A DNA stretch of 64,000 bases, taken from the NCBI RefSeq assembly GCF_021044795.1, contig NZ_JAJNOP010000005.1; one strand, given 5' to 3'. This document shows positions 25,593 to 34,110 of the stretch, piece by piece. Every line of letters begins with the position of its first letter. The stretch's first letter is position 1. Position numbers and translations under genes: made by a program. This stretch comes from Acidaminococcus hominis. GTDB lineage: Bacteria; Bacillota; Negativicutes; Acidaminococcales; Acidaminococcaceae. The notes beneath the pieces were generated by a model. The model was not told the origin of the DNA. It made no database searches and saw nothing but the letters and a program-made list of their open reading frames with translations.

Positions 25593-26882
25593 ATGCGTAA
25601 ACGACCACGAGGCTGGGGACTGCCCCAATCCTGGAATCTGAACCAAGTTACCTATGCTGCACTGGCCGTCTTGATTTTTGTCCTGCCCCTGAACCAGTGG
25701 GCGGCAGGAATTGCCTTTCTGGTTTGTTCTTTGCTGAACCTGGTGAATGTGGTGCGCACCCGGCAGTTCTGGCCGGCCATCACGGTGCCCTCCTACCTGA
25801 GCCGACCCCTGTGGGCCCTGTTTATCCTCAGCGGCGTCAGCACCCTGTGGTCTCTGAACCCGGGTGCCAGCCTGTTCAACTGGGTGTGGGTCATGGGCCA
25901 GGAAGCGGGGATTTTCTACCTGCTGCTGCGCTATGCCAGCACCAGCCGGCGGTCCCTGTTTCTCATGAAGGTATTCATGATTTCTGCTGCGGTGGTAACT
26001 GTTTTCGGGCTGTGGCAATACTTCTTTGGCAACAGCCTCCAGGAAGCGGACTGGATTGACCACCAGGCCTTCCACCAGCTCCAGCGCCGGGCCATTTCCA
26101 CCCTGGTAAACCCCAATATCTTTGGAACCTACCTGGTAATGACCGTGGCCTACTGTGAAGGGCTCTTTGCTCCCTTAAAGGGCGGCAAAACCCGCTGGTC
26201 CCTGGTGCTGATTTTCCTGCTGTCCACGGCCTGCTTGATCTTCACCTTCTCCCGGGGCAACTGGGTGGCGTATTTCTGGGTGCTGTTTGTGTTTGCCGGC
26301 GCCTTTTACCACAAAGCCCTGCTGCCTTTTATCGGAGGCGGTCTGGCGGTGCTGTACCTGGGCTGGAACCAACTGGCGGCCCGGATTATGTCCATCTTTT
26401 CCGTAACGGATACCTCGGCAGAGCTGCGGTTCATGTATCTCCAGAGCTCCCTGGACATGATCCAGGACCATCCCCTGGGGGTGGGCTGGTACGGGTACCA
26501 GTTCGCCTTTCCCAATTACAACTTCTTTATCAGTGAAGATGTAATCATGTACCACGGGCATAATATGCTGCTGAACATTACGGCGGAGCTGGGCATCCCG
26601 GGGATTCTCCTGTTTCTGTACGTCATCTTCCGGCTGGTGCTCCTGGCCAAGGAAATCCGGCATCGGAAGGCTTCCCCCTGGATCCGGGGCGTGGCCTGCG
26701 GGTATTTGGCCAGCCTGGTGGGGATTTTTGTCAGCGGCCTGACGGATTATACCCTGTTCAACATTCAGCTGGGTATGCTGTTTTGGGCGGGAAATGCCCT
26801 GCTGCTGGTGATGAACGACATCAGTGCCAAGGAAAATGCCCATGCGGAAAAACGGCTTTTGAAACAGAATAACCAAGCATAG
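25593..26882 (+). CDS. O-antigen ligase/polymerase-like membrane protein
   Basis: A 429-residue polytopic protein with about ten hydrophobic segments and a Wzy_C (O-antigen ligase) core: STACLIFTFSRGNWVAYFW near residue 215 with the conserved Arg-Gly, then a large loop containing GVGWYGYQFAF and HGHNMLLNITAELGIPG near residues 300-345, typical of WaaL-type enzymes. These join glycans to lipid A core or polymerise O-units on the periplasmic face. It follows folC by four bases. Another member of this family is at 60253 in the polysaccharide cluster. Confidence 0.75.
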   Translation: MRKRPRGWGLPQSWNLNQVTYAALAVLIFVLPLNQWAAGIAFLVCSLLNLVNVVRTRQFWPAITVPSYLSRPLWALFILSGVSTLWSLNPGASLFNWVWVMGQEAGIFYLLLRYASTSRRSLFLMKVFMISAAVVTVFGLWQYFFGNSLQEADWIDHQAFHQLQRRAISTLVNPNIFGTYLVMTVAYCEGLFAPLKGGKTRWSLVLIFLLSTACLIFTFSRGNWVAYFWVLFVFAGAFYHKALLPFIGGGLAVLYLGWNQLAARIMSIFSVTDTSAELRFMYLQSSLDMIQDHPLGVGWYGYQFAFPNYNFFISEDVIMYHGHNMLLNITAELGIPGILLFLYVIFRLVLLAKEIRHRKASPWIRGVACGYLASLVGIFVSGLTDYTLFNIQLGMLFWAGNALLLVMNDISAKENAHAEKRLLKQNNQA

Positions 26883-26900
26883 GGTGAAAGAAAATAAAGA

Positions 26901-26945
26901 AAACCGGGTAAGTTGTACCAAAGTGTACAGCTTACCCGGTTTTTT
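26901..26945 (+). terminator. Terminator of the valS-folC-ligase transcript
   Basis: AAACCGGGTAAG pairs with CTTACCCGGTTT, with inner GTAC pairing, followed by TTTTT. Confidence 0.85.
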
Positions 26946-27184
26946 ACTGCCTGAAGCAGCGCCAAATTGGCTCTGAGAGAGCCGCTGGGAGAGAATAATA
27001 CCTGGTGGTAGGGGAGAAACCAAGAACGCTTAAAAACGCATTTTGGAAGACGTTCAGCAGAAGAAGAAAACGGCCTAAGCCGTTTCCCCTGGTACCGCAG
27101 GAAAGCGGCTAAAAGGGCAGAGAAGAGGGCTTAGAACCTGCCTGGCGGCAAGAAGCGGAAAACGAGTGGGTCTGAACGGCCGGA
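26946..27184. other. Non-coding stretch, nothing recognised
   Basis: No supported gene. A short hairpin AAACGGC/GCCGTTT is at about 27067-27087. Otherwise I see no known RNA or site. Confidence 0.4.
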
Positions 27185-27235
27185 GCCTCTTTGCATTGAA
27201 CTTCCTCAGTCAGTCTTCCGGACTGCCAGCCCCTC

Positions 27236-27360
27236 AGTGGTTCGCCGTACTCCGTTCCCCTTCACCCTTTGGGGTTCGGAATCACGGACGGCTATCACAT
27301 GGCTCACATAAACCAAGAGCATTTTGAACTACGGATATGCTCTTGGTTTATGTGAGCGCA
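27236..27360 (-). repeat. Structured 120-bp module, copy A1
   Basis: Read on the minus strand it begins TGCGCTCACAT and ends GGCGAACCACT. Stem 1 is a perfect 20-bp hairpin (27303-27322 with 27337-27356). The conserved linker CCATGTGATAGC follows, then a second domain closed by GCCGT/ACGGC with inner ACCC/GGGT. Confidence 0.75.
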
Positions 27361-27366
27361 ACGCTT

Positions 27367-27489
27367 TGCGGCCGCATCCAAACAGCCCGACAAATTCTGC
27401 AAATGGCTGTTTGGTCCATAAGGCCCATGCGATAGCGGCCTGCAAAGCAAACCCGTAGGGTGAAGCTGCGCAGCGAGCCGCGAACCGCT
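27367..27489 (+). repeat. Structured 120-bp module, copy A2
   Basis: Stem 1 is CCAAACAGCC (27378-27387) with GGCTGTTTGG (27405-27414), extended by GGCC/GGCC. The linker is CCATGCGATAGC. The second domain is closed by GCGGC/GCCGC with inner hairpin ACCC-GTA-GGGT. It ends GCGAACCGCT. Confidence 0.75.
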
Positions 27490-27570
27490 GAAGGGGCCTC
27501 TTTGCATTGAACTTCCTCAGTCAGTCCTCCGGACTGCCAGCCCCTCCACGTTTGGAGGGGCCTAATAAGG

Positions 27571-27602
27571 AAAAAGAGGATGTGCCGGAGCACATCCTCT
27601 TT
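27571..27602 (-). terminator. Terminator after transporter gene 1
   Basis: AAAGAGGATGTG and CACATCCTCTTT form a 12-bp stem; on the minus strand it ends in T residues. It lies 44 bp after the stop codon of the gene at 27646. Confidence 0.8.
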
Positions 27603-27645
27603 GGGAACCTATTTTATTTCTATAAGCTATTTCTGAAACTGATTC

Positions 27646-28980
27646 TTACAGGTGGAACAGGCCCAGCATAACGCCGGCTGCCAGGGAGAACCAGGACAGA
27701 ACCCACAGACGCGGGGTGCAGAACTTCAGCAGTTCTTTGATGGAGATACCAGCCAGGCCGCAGGCCAGGAAGGTGGTAGCAGCGTGAGGAGTAACCATAA
27801 CGCCGTAGTTCTTACCAATCAGCATAGCCATAGCCATGTTGTGAGGATCAACACCAAACTGTTGACCAACACCGATAGCCAGAGGCAGCAGGCCGAAGAA
27901 GTAGGAGTCGGTACCCAGCATCATGCCGATAGGCACTGCGAAGAAGCCGAATACGTCTTGCAGGTGGGGACCCATGAAACCAGGAACAATAGCAATCAGC
28001 ATTTGTGCCATAGCTTTCATCATGCCGGTTTTATCCAGAACGCCCAGGAAAATACCGGAAGCCAACAGGATCATAGGCATGGTCAGAGCGGTAGCAGCGT
28101 GCATTTTGATAGCTCTTGCTTGTTCAGAAGCAGTGTGGAAGTTGGCAATCAAAGCGATGGCCAGACCAAACATGAAAGCGCCGTACAGAGGAATTTCGGT
28201 GAAGCACAGCAGACCGATAACCACCAGGGTCAGGATGCCGTTGAACCAGATCATCTTCGGACGCTTCATGAAAGCAGCATCGTCAGCAGACAGGTTGTCG
28301 TCCTTGGAGCCTTCGTCTTCGTCTTCAGACAGCATAGCAGCTTTGCCAGTGGGGTTCAGGCCAGCGCCGCGGCGCTTTTCGCAAACACCCATGTAGGCAG
28401 CGAAGATCATCAGGATAACCAGACCAACGCCCTGCAGGGGGATCAGTTCCTGCCACAGTGCGTTAACGTCTGCGTTCAGCACAACGCCGGTACGGGCAAC
28501 AGGGCCGCCCCAAGGCAGCAGGTTCATGATGGACATGGCAGCACCGATGATGCAAACCAACACTACTGGTCTCATATGCAATTTTTTATAAATAGGAAGC
28601 ATAGCAGGAATCGTGATCAGCAGGGTGGAAGCCAGAGCGCCGTCCAAGTGGGAGATAACAGCGATGCAGGCGGTAGCAATGGTAACCATAACGATGTTGC
28701 TGCCGGCTTTTTTAACCAGCCAGTTTACCATCGGGTCGAACAGGCCCATATCGCCCATCATGGAGAAGTAAACGATGGAGAAAATGAACAGTACAGCGGT
28801 GGACCAGGTTTTGCCTACGCCAGCAGACATAAATTTGAAGATCTGAGCAGGGGTAAAACCGGTGATCAGGGCTGCAACAACAGGAACAATAACGAACAGA
28901 GGTACGGGGTTAGATTTCCCGCGAATCAAGGCTGCCACAATGATGACAACCATCAAAAAACCAACAACGCCCAAGAACAT
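27646..28980 (-). CDS. CitMHS-family citrate transporter, copy 1
   Basis: A 444-residue polytopic transporter. The start at ATG 28980 follows AGGAGGACACTACT; the longer frame to 29031 is not needed. It resembles CitMHS citrate-metal:proton symporters: MFLGVVGFLMVVIIV at the N-terminus, DGALASTLLITIPAML near residue 114, GGPVARTGVVL near residue 159 and a long acidic loop (SEDEDEGSKDDNLS) near residue 220. By eye about 24 residues of 444 differ from the copy at 29682, so the duplication is recent or maintained by conversion. Its own promoter region carries the same regulatory module as citD. Confidence 0.85.
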   Translation of the reverse strand: MFLGVVGFLMVVIIVAALIRGKSNPVPLFVIVPVVAALITGFTPAQIFKFMSAGVGKTWSTAVLFIFSIVYFSMMGDMGLFDPMVNWLVKKAGSNIVMVTIATACIAVISHLDGALASTLLITIPAMLPIYKKLHMRPVVLVCIIGAAMSIMNLLPWGGPVARTGVVLNADVNALWQELIPLQGVGLVILMIFAAYMGVCEKRRGAGLNPTGKAAMLSEDEDEGSKDDNLSADDAAFMKRPKMIWFNGILTLVVIGLLCFTEIPLYGAFMFGLAIALIANFHTASEQARAIKMHAATALTMPMILLASGIFLGVLDKTGMMKAMAQMLIAIVPGFMGPHLQDVFGFFAVPIGMMLGTDSYFFGLLPLAIGVGQQFGVDPHNMAMAMLIGKNYGVMVTPHAATTFLACGLAGISIKELLKFCTPRLWVLSWFSLAAGVMLGLFHL

Positions 28981-29093
28981 AGTAGTGTCCTCCTTTAAAA
29001 GTGTAATGCGGCTTCCCGGACGGGCCGTCACGGTCAGCGGAGAAGTAAGATGGGTTCCCTTGACTTCGTTAAAATCTTAGCATAGCAATATTC

Positions 29094-29143
29094 GGAAAAC
29101 TAATATAAATAATAAAATAAATACCATAAGGAATAACTTATGG
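29094..29143 (-). promoter_or_regulatory. LysR-type regulatory module and promoter of transporter 1
   Basis: The 20-bp block GGAAAACTAATATAAATAAT (29094-29113) and the palindrome CCATAAG-6-CTTATGG (29124-29143) recur at 33934 with exactly the same spacing. On the minus strand a -10 (TATATT, 29107-29102) and a poor -35 (CTTATG, 29130-29125) are 17 bp apart; the -35 lies inside the palindrome. That geometry fits LysR-type activation. Confidence 0.7.
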
Positions 29144-29631
29144 AAACCCGGAAACGGGCACAGGATGTGGCTTAGCAGGTTTTTGTAAATTGTTTCAAAT
29201 GTACAAAAATAGAAATTTTTTCAAAATTCCGGGCAGAGGAATTGGGGAAAAACAGAAAAACTGCTAAAAATGAACAAAAAACACCTCTTTTTTGCAGTCG
29301 ACGGAAAAACAATCTGTTACAGATTTGCGAAAATCTGATGGCTTTATAAAATGGATTGTCAGGAGAACGGAAGAAATAAGGGGAGCAGTGAGGCGACTGG
29401 GACCAACGTTGGCATTTGGAGGCAAAAGGTGATGCCGTATAAACGAGGATTTTCTGGGGACAGTGTCCTGGAAGCAAGCTTTGGGGTTAAGCTGCAGAAA
29501 CTAATGGGTACACAAAACTTGCTTCCAGTCCAAAATGCCTCCCAGCACCGCCAAATTTGCCCTGCAAGGGCCTTTCTTTTGGCGGTCTAGGTGTTTTTTG
29601 CTTGCCCTTTATTGCCGCTCCAAAACCCCAT
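29144..29631. other. Intergenic stretch between the two transporters
   Basis: No convincing gene. A CCCGGAAACGGG hairpin (29157-29168) sits beside the regulatory module. A long hairpin at 29546-29593 (CACCGCCAAA and TTTGGCGG arms with inner GCCC/GGGC) is followed by TTTTTT on the plus strand, so a small plus-strand RNA ending there is possible but unsupported otherwise. Confidence 0.4.
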
Positions 29632-29668
29632 AAAAAAACTGCCCTCCGGATAACCGGAGAGCAGTTTC
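29632..29668 (-). terminator. Terminator after transporter gene 2
   Basis: On the minus strand, ACTGCTCTCCGG and CCGGAGGGCAGT form a stem followed by TTTTTT, ending the citD-citE-citF-transporter transcript. Confidence 0.85.
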
Positions 29669-29681
29669 AGTAAGTCCTTGC

Positions 29682-31016
29682 TTAGAATTTGAACAGACCC
29701 AGCATCAGGCCGCCCAGCAGGGAGAACCAGGACAGAACCCACAGACGCGGGGTGCAGAACTTCAGCAGTTCTTTGATGGAGATACCAGCCAGGCCGCAGG
29801 CCAGGAAAGTAGTAGCAGCGTGAGGAGTAACCATAACGCCGTAGTTCTTACCAATCAGCATAGCCATAGCCATGTTGTGAGGATCAACACCGAACTGTTG
29901 ACCAACACCGATAGCCAGAGGCAGCAAACCGAAGAAGTAGGAGTCGGTACCCAGCATCATGCCGATAGGCACTGCGAAGAAGCCGAATACGTCTTGCAGA
30001 TGGGGTCCCAGAGCCGCAGGAACAATAGCAATCAGCATTTGTGCCATAGCTTTCATCATGCCGGTCTTGGACAGAACACCCAGGAATACACCGGAAGCCA
30101 GCAGGATCATAGGCATGGTCAGAGCGGTAGCAGCATGCATTTTGATAGCTCTTGCTTGTTCAGAAGCAGTACGGAAGTTGGCAATCAAAGCGATGGCCAG
30201 ACCGAACATGAAAGCACCGTACAGAGGAATGTCGGTGAAGCACAGCAGACCGATAACTACGATGGTCAGCAGGCCGTTGAACCAGATCATCTTCGGGCGT
30301 TTCATGAAAGCAGCATCGTCAGCAGACAGGTTGTCGTCCTTGGAGCCTTCGTCTTCGTCTTCAGACAGCATAGCAGCCTTGCCAGTGGGGTTCAGGCCAG
30401 CGCCGCGGCGCTTTTCCATAACACCCATGTAGGCAGCGAAGATCATCAGGATAACCAGGCCAACGCCCTGCAGGGGAATCAGTTCCTGCCACAGTGCGTT
30501 AACATCGACGTTCAGTACAACGCCGGTACGGGCAACAGGGCCGCCCCAAGGCAGCAGGTTCATGATGGACATGGCAGCACCAATGATGCAGACCAGCACT
30601 ACCGGTCTCATGTGCAGCTTCTTATAAATAGGAAGCATGGCAGGGATGGTGATCAGCAGGGTGGAAGCCAGAGCGCCGTCCAAGTGGGAGATAACAGCGA
30701 TGCAGGCAGTGGCAATGGTAACCATTACGATGTTGTCACCGGCTTTTTTAACCAGCCAGTTTACCATCGGGTCGAACAGGCCCATATCGCCCATCATGGA
30801 GAAGTAAACAATGGAGAAAATGAACAGTACAGCAGTGGACCAAGTCTTGCCTACACCAGCAGTGATGAATTTAAAGATTTGATCCGGGGTGAAACCGGTA
30901 ATCAGGGCTGCGATGACAGGAACAATAACGAACAGAGGCACAGGGTTCGATTTGCCGCGAATCAGGGCTGCCACGATGATGATTACCATCAGGAAACCAA
31001 CAATACCAAGAAACAT
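29682..31016 (-). CDS. CitMHS-family citrate transporter, copy 2
   Basis: A 444-residue transporter nearly identical to the gene at 27646, with differences concentrated in conservative positions and near the C-terminus (GGLMLGLFKF versus AGVMLGLFHL). Start ATG 31016 follows AAAAGGAGGATTACT. It lies directly downstream of citF on the same strand, so it is probably co-transcribed with citrate lyase and brings citrate in for fermentation. A strong hairpin in the 65-bp gap to citF may set the relative level of its mRNA. Confidence 0.85.
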   Translation of the reverse strand: MFLGIVGFLMVIIIVAALIRGKSNPVPLFVIVPVIAALITGFTPDQIFKFITAGVGKTWSTAVLFIFSIVYFSMMGDMGLFDPMVNWLVKKAGDNIVMVTIATACIAVISHLDGALASTLLITIPAMLPIYKKLHMRPVVLVCIIGAAMSIMNLLPWGGPVARTGVVLNVDVNALWQELIPLQGVGLVILMIFAAYMGVMEKRRGAGLNPTGKAAMLSEDEDEGSKDDNLSADDAAFMKRPKMIWFNGLLTIVVIGLLCFTDIPLYGAFMFGLAIALIANFRTASEQARAIKMHAATALTMPMILLASGVFLGVLSKTGMMKAMAQMLIAIVPAALGPHLQDVFGFFAVPIGMMLGTDSYFFGLLPLAIGVGQQFGVDPHNMAMAMLIGKNYGVMVTPHAATTFLACGLAGISIKELLKFCTPRLWVLSWFSLLGGLMLGLFKF

Positions 31017-31040
31017 AGTAATCCTCCTTTTCTAGGAAAA

Positions 31041-31075
31041 TGACCTAACCGGGATAACCAGTCCCGGTTAGGTCA
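31041..31075 (-). promoter_or_regulatory. 14-bp perfect hairpin between citF and transporter 2
   Basis: TGACCTAACCGGGA and TCCCGGTTAGGTCA pair perfectly around a 7-base loop. On the minus strand it is followed by ATTTTCC rather than a full T-run, so partial termination or mRNA protection is more likely than complete termination. Confidence 0.65.
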
Positions 31076-31088
31076 AGGGTCAAAGCTA

Positions 31089-32645
31089 TTAGAACTCAAA
31101 ATCCTTAACCTGACGAACCACATCCATAATGGTGCCGTCCCGGCCTTCGATGATACCTACAACCCGGTCACCAAATTGTACCGGATCAGGTTCACCAACC
31201 ATCTTGTACGCCATGTCGCGCAGTTCTTCGATGGTGTAGAAGGGCAGATCTACGTCCTTCATGCAGTCAATCAGATCCTGGCGGCGAGGGTTGATGGCAA
31301 TACCATAGTCCGTAACAACTACGTCAACGGTTTCGCCCGGAGTGGTTACCGTGGTTACGTTGGTGCAGATGGCAGGAATACGGCCTTGCAGCAGGGGAGC
31401 AATTACGATGGTGCATTTTGCGCCGGCTGCGGTATCCGGGTGACCGCCCTGAGCACCGGTGATCACACCGTCAGAACCTACTACAACGTTGCAGTTGAAG
31501 TGGGTATCTACTTCCAGGGAAGCCAGGATAACGAAGTCCAGCTTGTTTACATAAGCACCTTTATTGAAAGGATCGGCATATTCGGAAGCCGTGATTTCAA
31601 TGTGGTTGGGGTTGGTTTTGATATTTTCGATGGCATCCATATCGAAATCCTGGGTGTCAACGATTTTTTCCACCAGGCCTTCATCCAGCAGGTCGCACAT
31701 GGGTTTGGAAATACCGCCCAGGCCTACGCTGATGTGGATGTTGTCTTTTCTCAGGTGGTCAGCCAGCAGTTTGGTGGAAGCAATGGAAGCGCCGCCAACG
31801 CCGGTCTGATAGGTGAAGCCGTCCTTGTAGTAAGGAGTGTGCACCAGGAATTCGGTGGTGTACTTGGCCATCAGAAGTTTTCTCATGTCGGTGGTAGGTT
31901 TGGCAGCACCGGTAGCAATCTTGTTGGGATCGCCGATGGCATCAACTACCAGGACATAGTCAACTTTGGTCATGGAAATGGAAGCGGGGATGTTGGGGAA
32001 TGCTACCAGGGTATCCGTTACGGCTACCACTTTGTCAGCATAGTCAGCATCTACAGCAGCATAGCTCAGTACGCCGCAGTCGCTCTTGCCGCCGATGGCA
32101 CGGCAGTTGCCGTATTCGTCGCAGGTAGGAGCGCCGATGAAGGCGATATCGATATGAGTTTCGCCGGATTCAATGGCTCTTACGCGGCCGCCGTGGCTGC
32201 GCATGATGGCCAGACCCTTCAGTTTGCCGTTGCTGATTGCTTGGCCGATTTTGCCGCGCACGCCGGAAGACTGAATGTTGGTGATGGTGCCATCTTCAAT
32301 GTAGGGAACGATAGGATCATTGGCTTTGCCCAGGGAGCTGGCGCAAATGGTAATGTCCTTAATGCCCATATCATGAACGGCTTTCATAACCATATTCACA
32401 ACCATATCCCCTTCACGGAAATGATGGTGGAAGCCCAGGGTCATGCCGTCTTTAATGCCGCATTTCTTCAGAACTTCTTCAATGGAATTGACAACTTTGC
32501 TATAGCTGGGATCCATTACAGGAGCTACCGTATGGGTAGCGGTTTTGTACTCTACGCCTTGTTTGGCATAGGCACCCTGGAAGACTTCCTTACCGGTCAG
32601 ATCCAGGATCTCCTGAGGAATATCTCTACCGACTTTATTAATCAT
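31089..32645 (-). CDS. citF: Citrate lyase alpha subunit (citrate CoA-transferase)
   Basis: A 518-residue protein of usual CitF length. It transfers the acetyl-ACP prosthetic group from acetate to citrate in the citrate lyase complex. I start at ATG 32645 after AGGGGGAATT, two bases after the end of citE. Typical segments: TLGFHHHFREGDMVVN near residue 68, AIMRSHGGRVRAIESGETHIDIAFIGAPTCDEYGN near 142, and GGHPDTAAGAKC near 400. The first gene of the minus-strand cluster is citD, then citE, then this one. Confidence 0.95.
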   Translation of the reverse strand: MINKVGRDIPQEILDLTGKEVFQGAYAKQGVEYKTATHTVAPVMDPSYSKVVNSIEEVLKKCGIKDGMTLGFHHHFREGDMVVNMVMKAVHDMGIKDITICASSLGKANDPIVPYIEDGTITNIQSSGVRGKIGQAISNGKLKGLAIMRSHGGRVRAIESGETHIDIAFIGAPTCDEYGNCRAIGGKSDCGVLSYAAVDADYADKVVAVTDTLVAFPNIPASISMTKVDYVLVVDAIGDPNKIATGAAKPTTDMRKLLMAKYTTEFLVHTPYYKDGFTYQTGVGGASIASTKLLADHLRKDNIHISVGLGGISKPMCDLLDEGLVEKIVDTQDFDMDAIENIKTNPNHIEITASEYADPFNKGAYVNKLDFVILASLEVDTHFNCNVVVGSDGVITGAQGGHPDTAAGAKCTIVIAPLLQGRIPAICTNVTTVTTPGETVDVVVTDYGIAINPRRQDLIDCMKDVDLPFYTIEELRDMAYKMVGEPDPVQFGDRVVGIIEGRDGTIMDVVRQVKDFEF

Positions 32646-32646
32646 C

Positions 32647-33561
32647 TTATAATTCCCCCTTATATACACCGGCAGCCTTGGCCAAAGCTAAGGTTCTCTT
32701 GGCGCCGTCATAGAAGGCGATATCCAGCATTTTGCCGTTGATGGTGAATACACCGATACCCATAGCCTTCTTGGTATCGATTTCACGAACTACTTGTTCC
32801 GCATAGCGGATTTCTTTTTCGCTGGGAGTAAAGATTTCGTGGGTCGGTACAATCTGACGAGGGTTGATGATGGATTTGCCATCAAAGCCCATGGTTTTGA
32901 TCATTTGAACGTCTTTTTTGAAGCCTTCCATGTCGTCCAAATCGGTGTAAACCGTATCAAAGCACATACGGCCGGTAGCACGGGCAGCAATAACCATTTG
33001 CTGACGAGCGCCCATCAGTTCAACGCCGGTCTTGGAAATGGAGGTCTGCAGATCCTTGGTGTAGTCGCCGCCGCTAAGTGCAACGCCGAACAGACGATCG
33101 GAGGACTGGCAGATTTCCAGTACGTTCAGGATACCTTTGGTGGATTCGATAGCAGCCATAATCAGGGTGCTGCCGATAGGTCTGTGGAATTCTTTTTCCG
33201 CAGCCAGAATGGCTTCTTCCACGGTGTGGATGTCTTTAGCGGATTCGGTCTTGGCCAGACGAATGGCATCGCAGCCGCCGGCTACAGAAACCCGGACATC
33301 TTCTTTCCAGTGGGGAGTTTCCAGACCGTTGATCCGGACAACTCTTTCACAGCCATGATAATCGATTTCTTTCAAGGCATGGAACAGGGAATAACGGGCT
33401 GCGTCCTTTTGGTTTTCAGCAACGGCGTCTTCCAGGTCCAGCATGATGGAATCGGGTTTGTAAACATACGGGTCTTTAATCAGGCTCGGTTTTTGCGCAT
33501 TCAAGAACATCATGGTTCTTCTCAGGCGCTTGAAGTTGGGATTCGTGTTAACTACTTCCAT
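32647..33561 (-). CDS. citE: Citrate lyase beta subunit (citryl-ACP lyase)
   Basis: A 304-residue protein, start at ATG 33561 after GGGAGGTTTTATAAG; codons upstream of it overlap citD. It cleaves citryl-ACP to acetyl-ACP and oxaloacetate. Characteristic segments: RRTMMFLNAQKPSLIKDP near residue 12, DSIMLDLEDAVAENQKD near 32, LIMAAIESTKGILN near 128 and GFDGKSIINPRQI near 228. Spacing to citD and citF is one or two bases, so the three subunits are translationally coupled. Confidence 0.95.
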   Translation of the reverse strand: MEVVNTNPNFKRLRRTMMFLNAQKPSLIKDPYVYKPDSIMLDLEDAVAENQKDAARYSLFHALKEIDYHGCERVVRINGLETPHWKEDVRVSVAGGCDAIRLAKTESAKDIHTVEEAILAAEKEFHRPIGSTLIMAAIESTKGILNVLEICQSSDRLFGVALSGGDYTKDLQTSISKTGVELMGARQQMVIAARATGRMCFDTVYTDLDDMEGFKKDVQMIKTMGFDGKSIINPRQIVPTHEIFTPSEKEIRYAEQVVREIDTKKAMGIGVFTINGKMLDIAFYDGAKRTLALAKAAGVYKGEL

Positions 33562-33562
33562 C

Positions 33563-33862
33563 TTATAAAACCTCCCAGGGATTCGGTGTATCAGGGTCCT
33601 CGTTAATAGAACGGTACACCGCTCCTTCAACGCGGGCTTTTAAAGTGCAGTCCAGAGCGCCCTTATCTACGACGGAAACTTTGGCGTTCTTCACGTCCAG
33701 TTTCGTCAGGGTTTCCAGAACAACAGCCTTAATCTGTCTACCATATTGGTGGATGACGCTGCTTTCAATATTGAGTTCGATACCATTGGAACCGGGTTCG
33801 ACCGTTACTTGGGCATCAGAAGACTCAACAGTGCCAGCCATGGCTGCCTTCTTCAATTCCAT
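33563..33862 (-). CDS. citD: Citrate lyase gamma subunit (acyl carrier protein)
   Basis: A 99-residue acyl carrier protein. It carries the triphosphoribosyl-dephospho-CoA group on a serine in GTVESSD (about residue 14). First gene of the citDEF-transporter transcript. The regulatory module and promoter lie 70-120 bp upstream (33934-33982). Attachment of its prosthetic group would be carried out by the CitX-CitG protein encoded divergently. Confidence 0.93.
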   Translation of the reverse strand: MELKKAAMAGTVESSDAQVTVEPGSNGIELNIESSVIHQYGRQIKAVVLETLTKLDVKNAKVSVVDKGALDCTLKARVEGAVYRSINEDPDTPNPWEVL

Positions 33863-33933
33863 TCAAATCACTCCTTCTAGAAATGTAGACAATGTACATA
33901 TTGTTGCACTTTGATAGTAACATATGAAAAATT

Positions 33934-34006
33934 GGAAAACTAATATAAATAATGATATAATCTGCATAAGCGATTTCTTATCAGGGCCCGGAAAGGGCCT
34001 TATAAT
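33934..34006. promoter_or_regulatory. Divergent cit control region with LysR-type operator
   Basis: Contains GGAAAACTAATATAAATAAT (33934-33953) and CATAAG-6-CTTATC (33965-33982), spaced as at 29094. Leftward, toward citD, a -10 TATATT (33947-33942) and weak -35 CTTATG (33970-33965) are 17 bp apart, with the -35 in the operator. Rightward, toward the LysR gene, TTATCA (33978-33983) and TATAAT (34001-34006) are 17 bp apart, with the -35 on the other operator arm. One bound regulator could activate cit genes and repress its own gene. A GGCCC/GGGCC hairpin lies at 33984-33999. Confidence 0.72.
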
Positions 34007-34110
34007 GCGGCTTCCCGGATTTCGAGAAATTGTCATAAATAACGAGCAAATAAAAAAAGTCCCCGACGGGATGAAAAAAGACAGAAAAAATAGGGAGCCA
34101 AGGAGGAACT

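Larger units (their letters stand above)
27185..27562. repeat. Intergenic mosaic repeat, copy A
   Basis: Bounded by a 51-bp direct repeat (27185-27235 and 27496-27546, one mismatch) that carries the hairpin GTCAGTCCTCCGGACTGCC. Between them lie two copies of the 120-bp structured module in inverted orientation (27236-27360 and 27367-27489). Shares blocks with the repeats at 36427, 47677 and 57971. Confidence 0.8.

Noticed and set aside
27304..27593. Small minus-strand frames in repeat copy A
   Set aside because: They lie wholly inside the structured repeat modules and have no ribosome-binding site.
29172..29477. A 101-codon minus-strand frame between the transporters
   Set aside because: No start signal, no domain, composition unlike the coding genes.
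27652..33606. Long plus-strand frames opposite the transporters and citF/citE
   Set aside because: They are antisense shadows rich in His, Gln and Asn with no recognisable domain; the minus-strand genes are clear.
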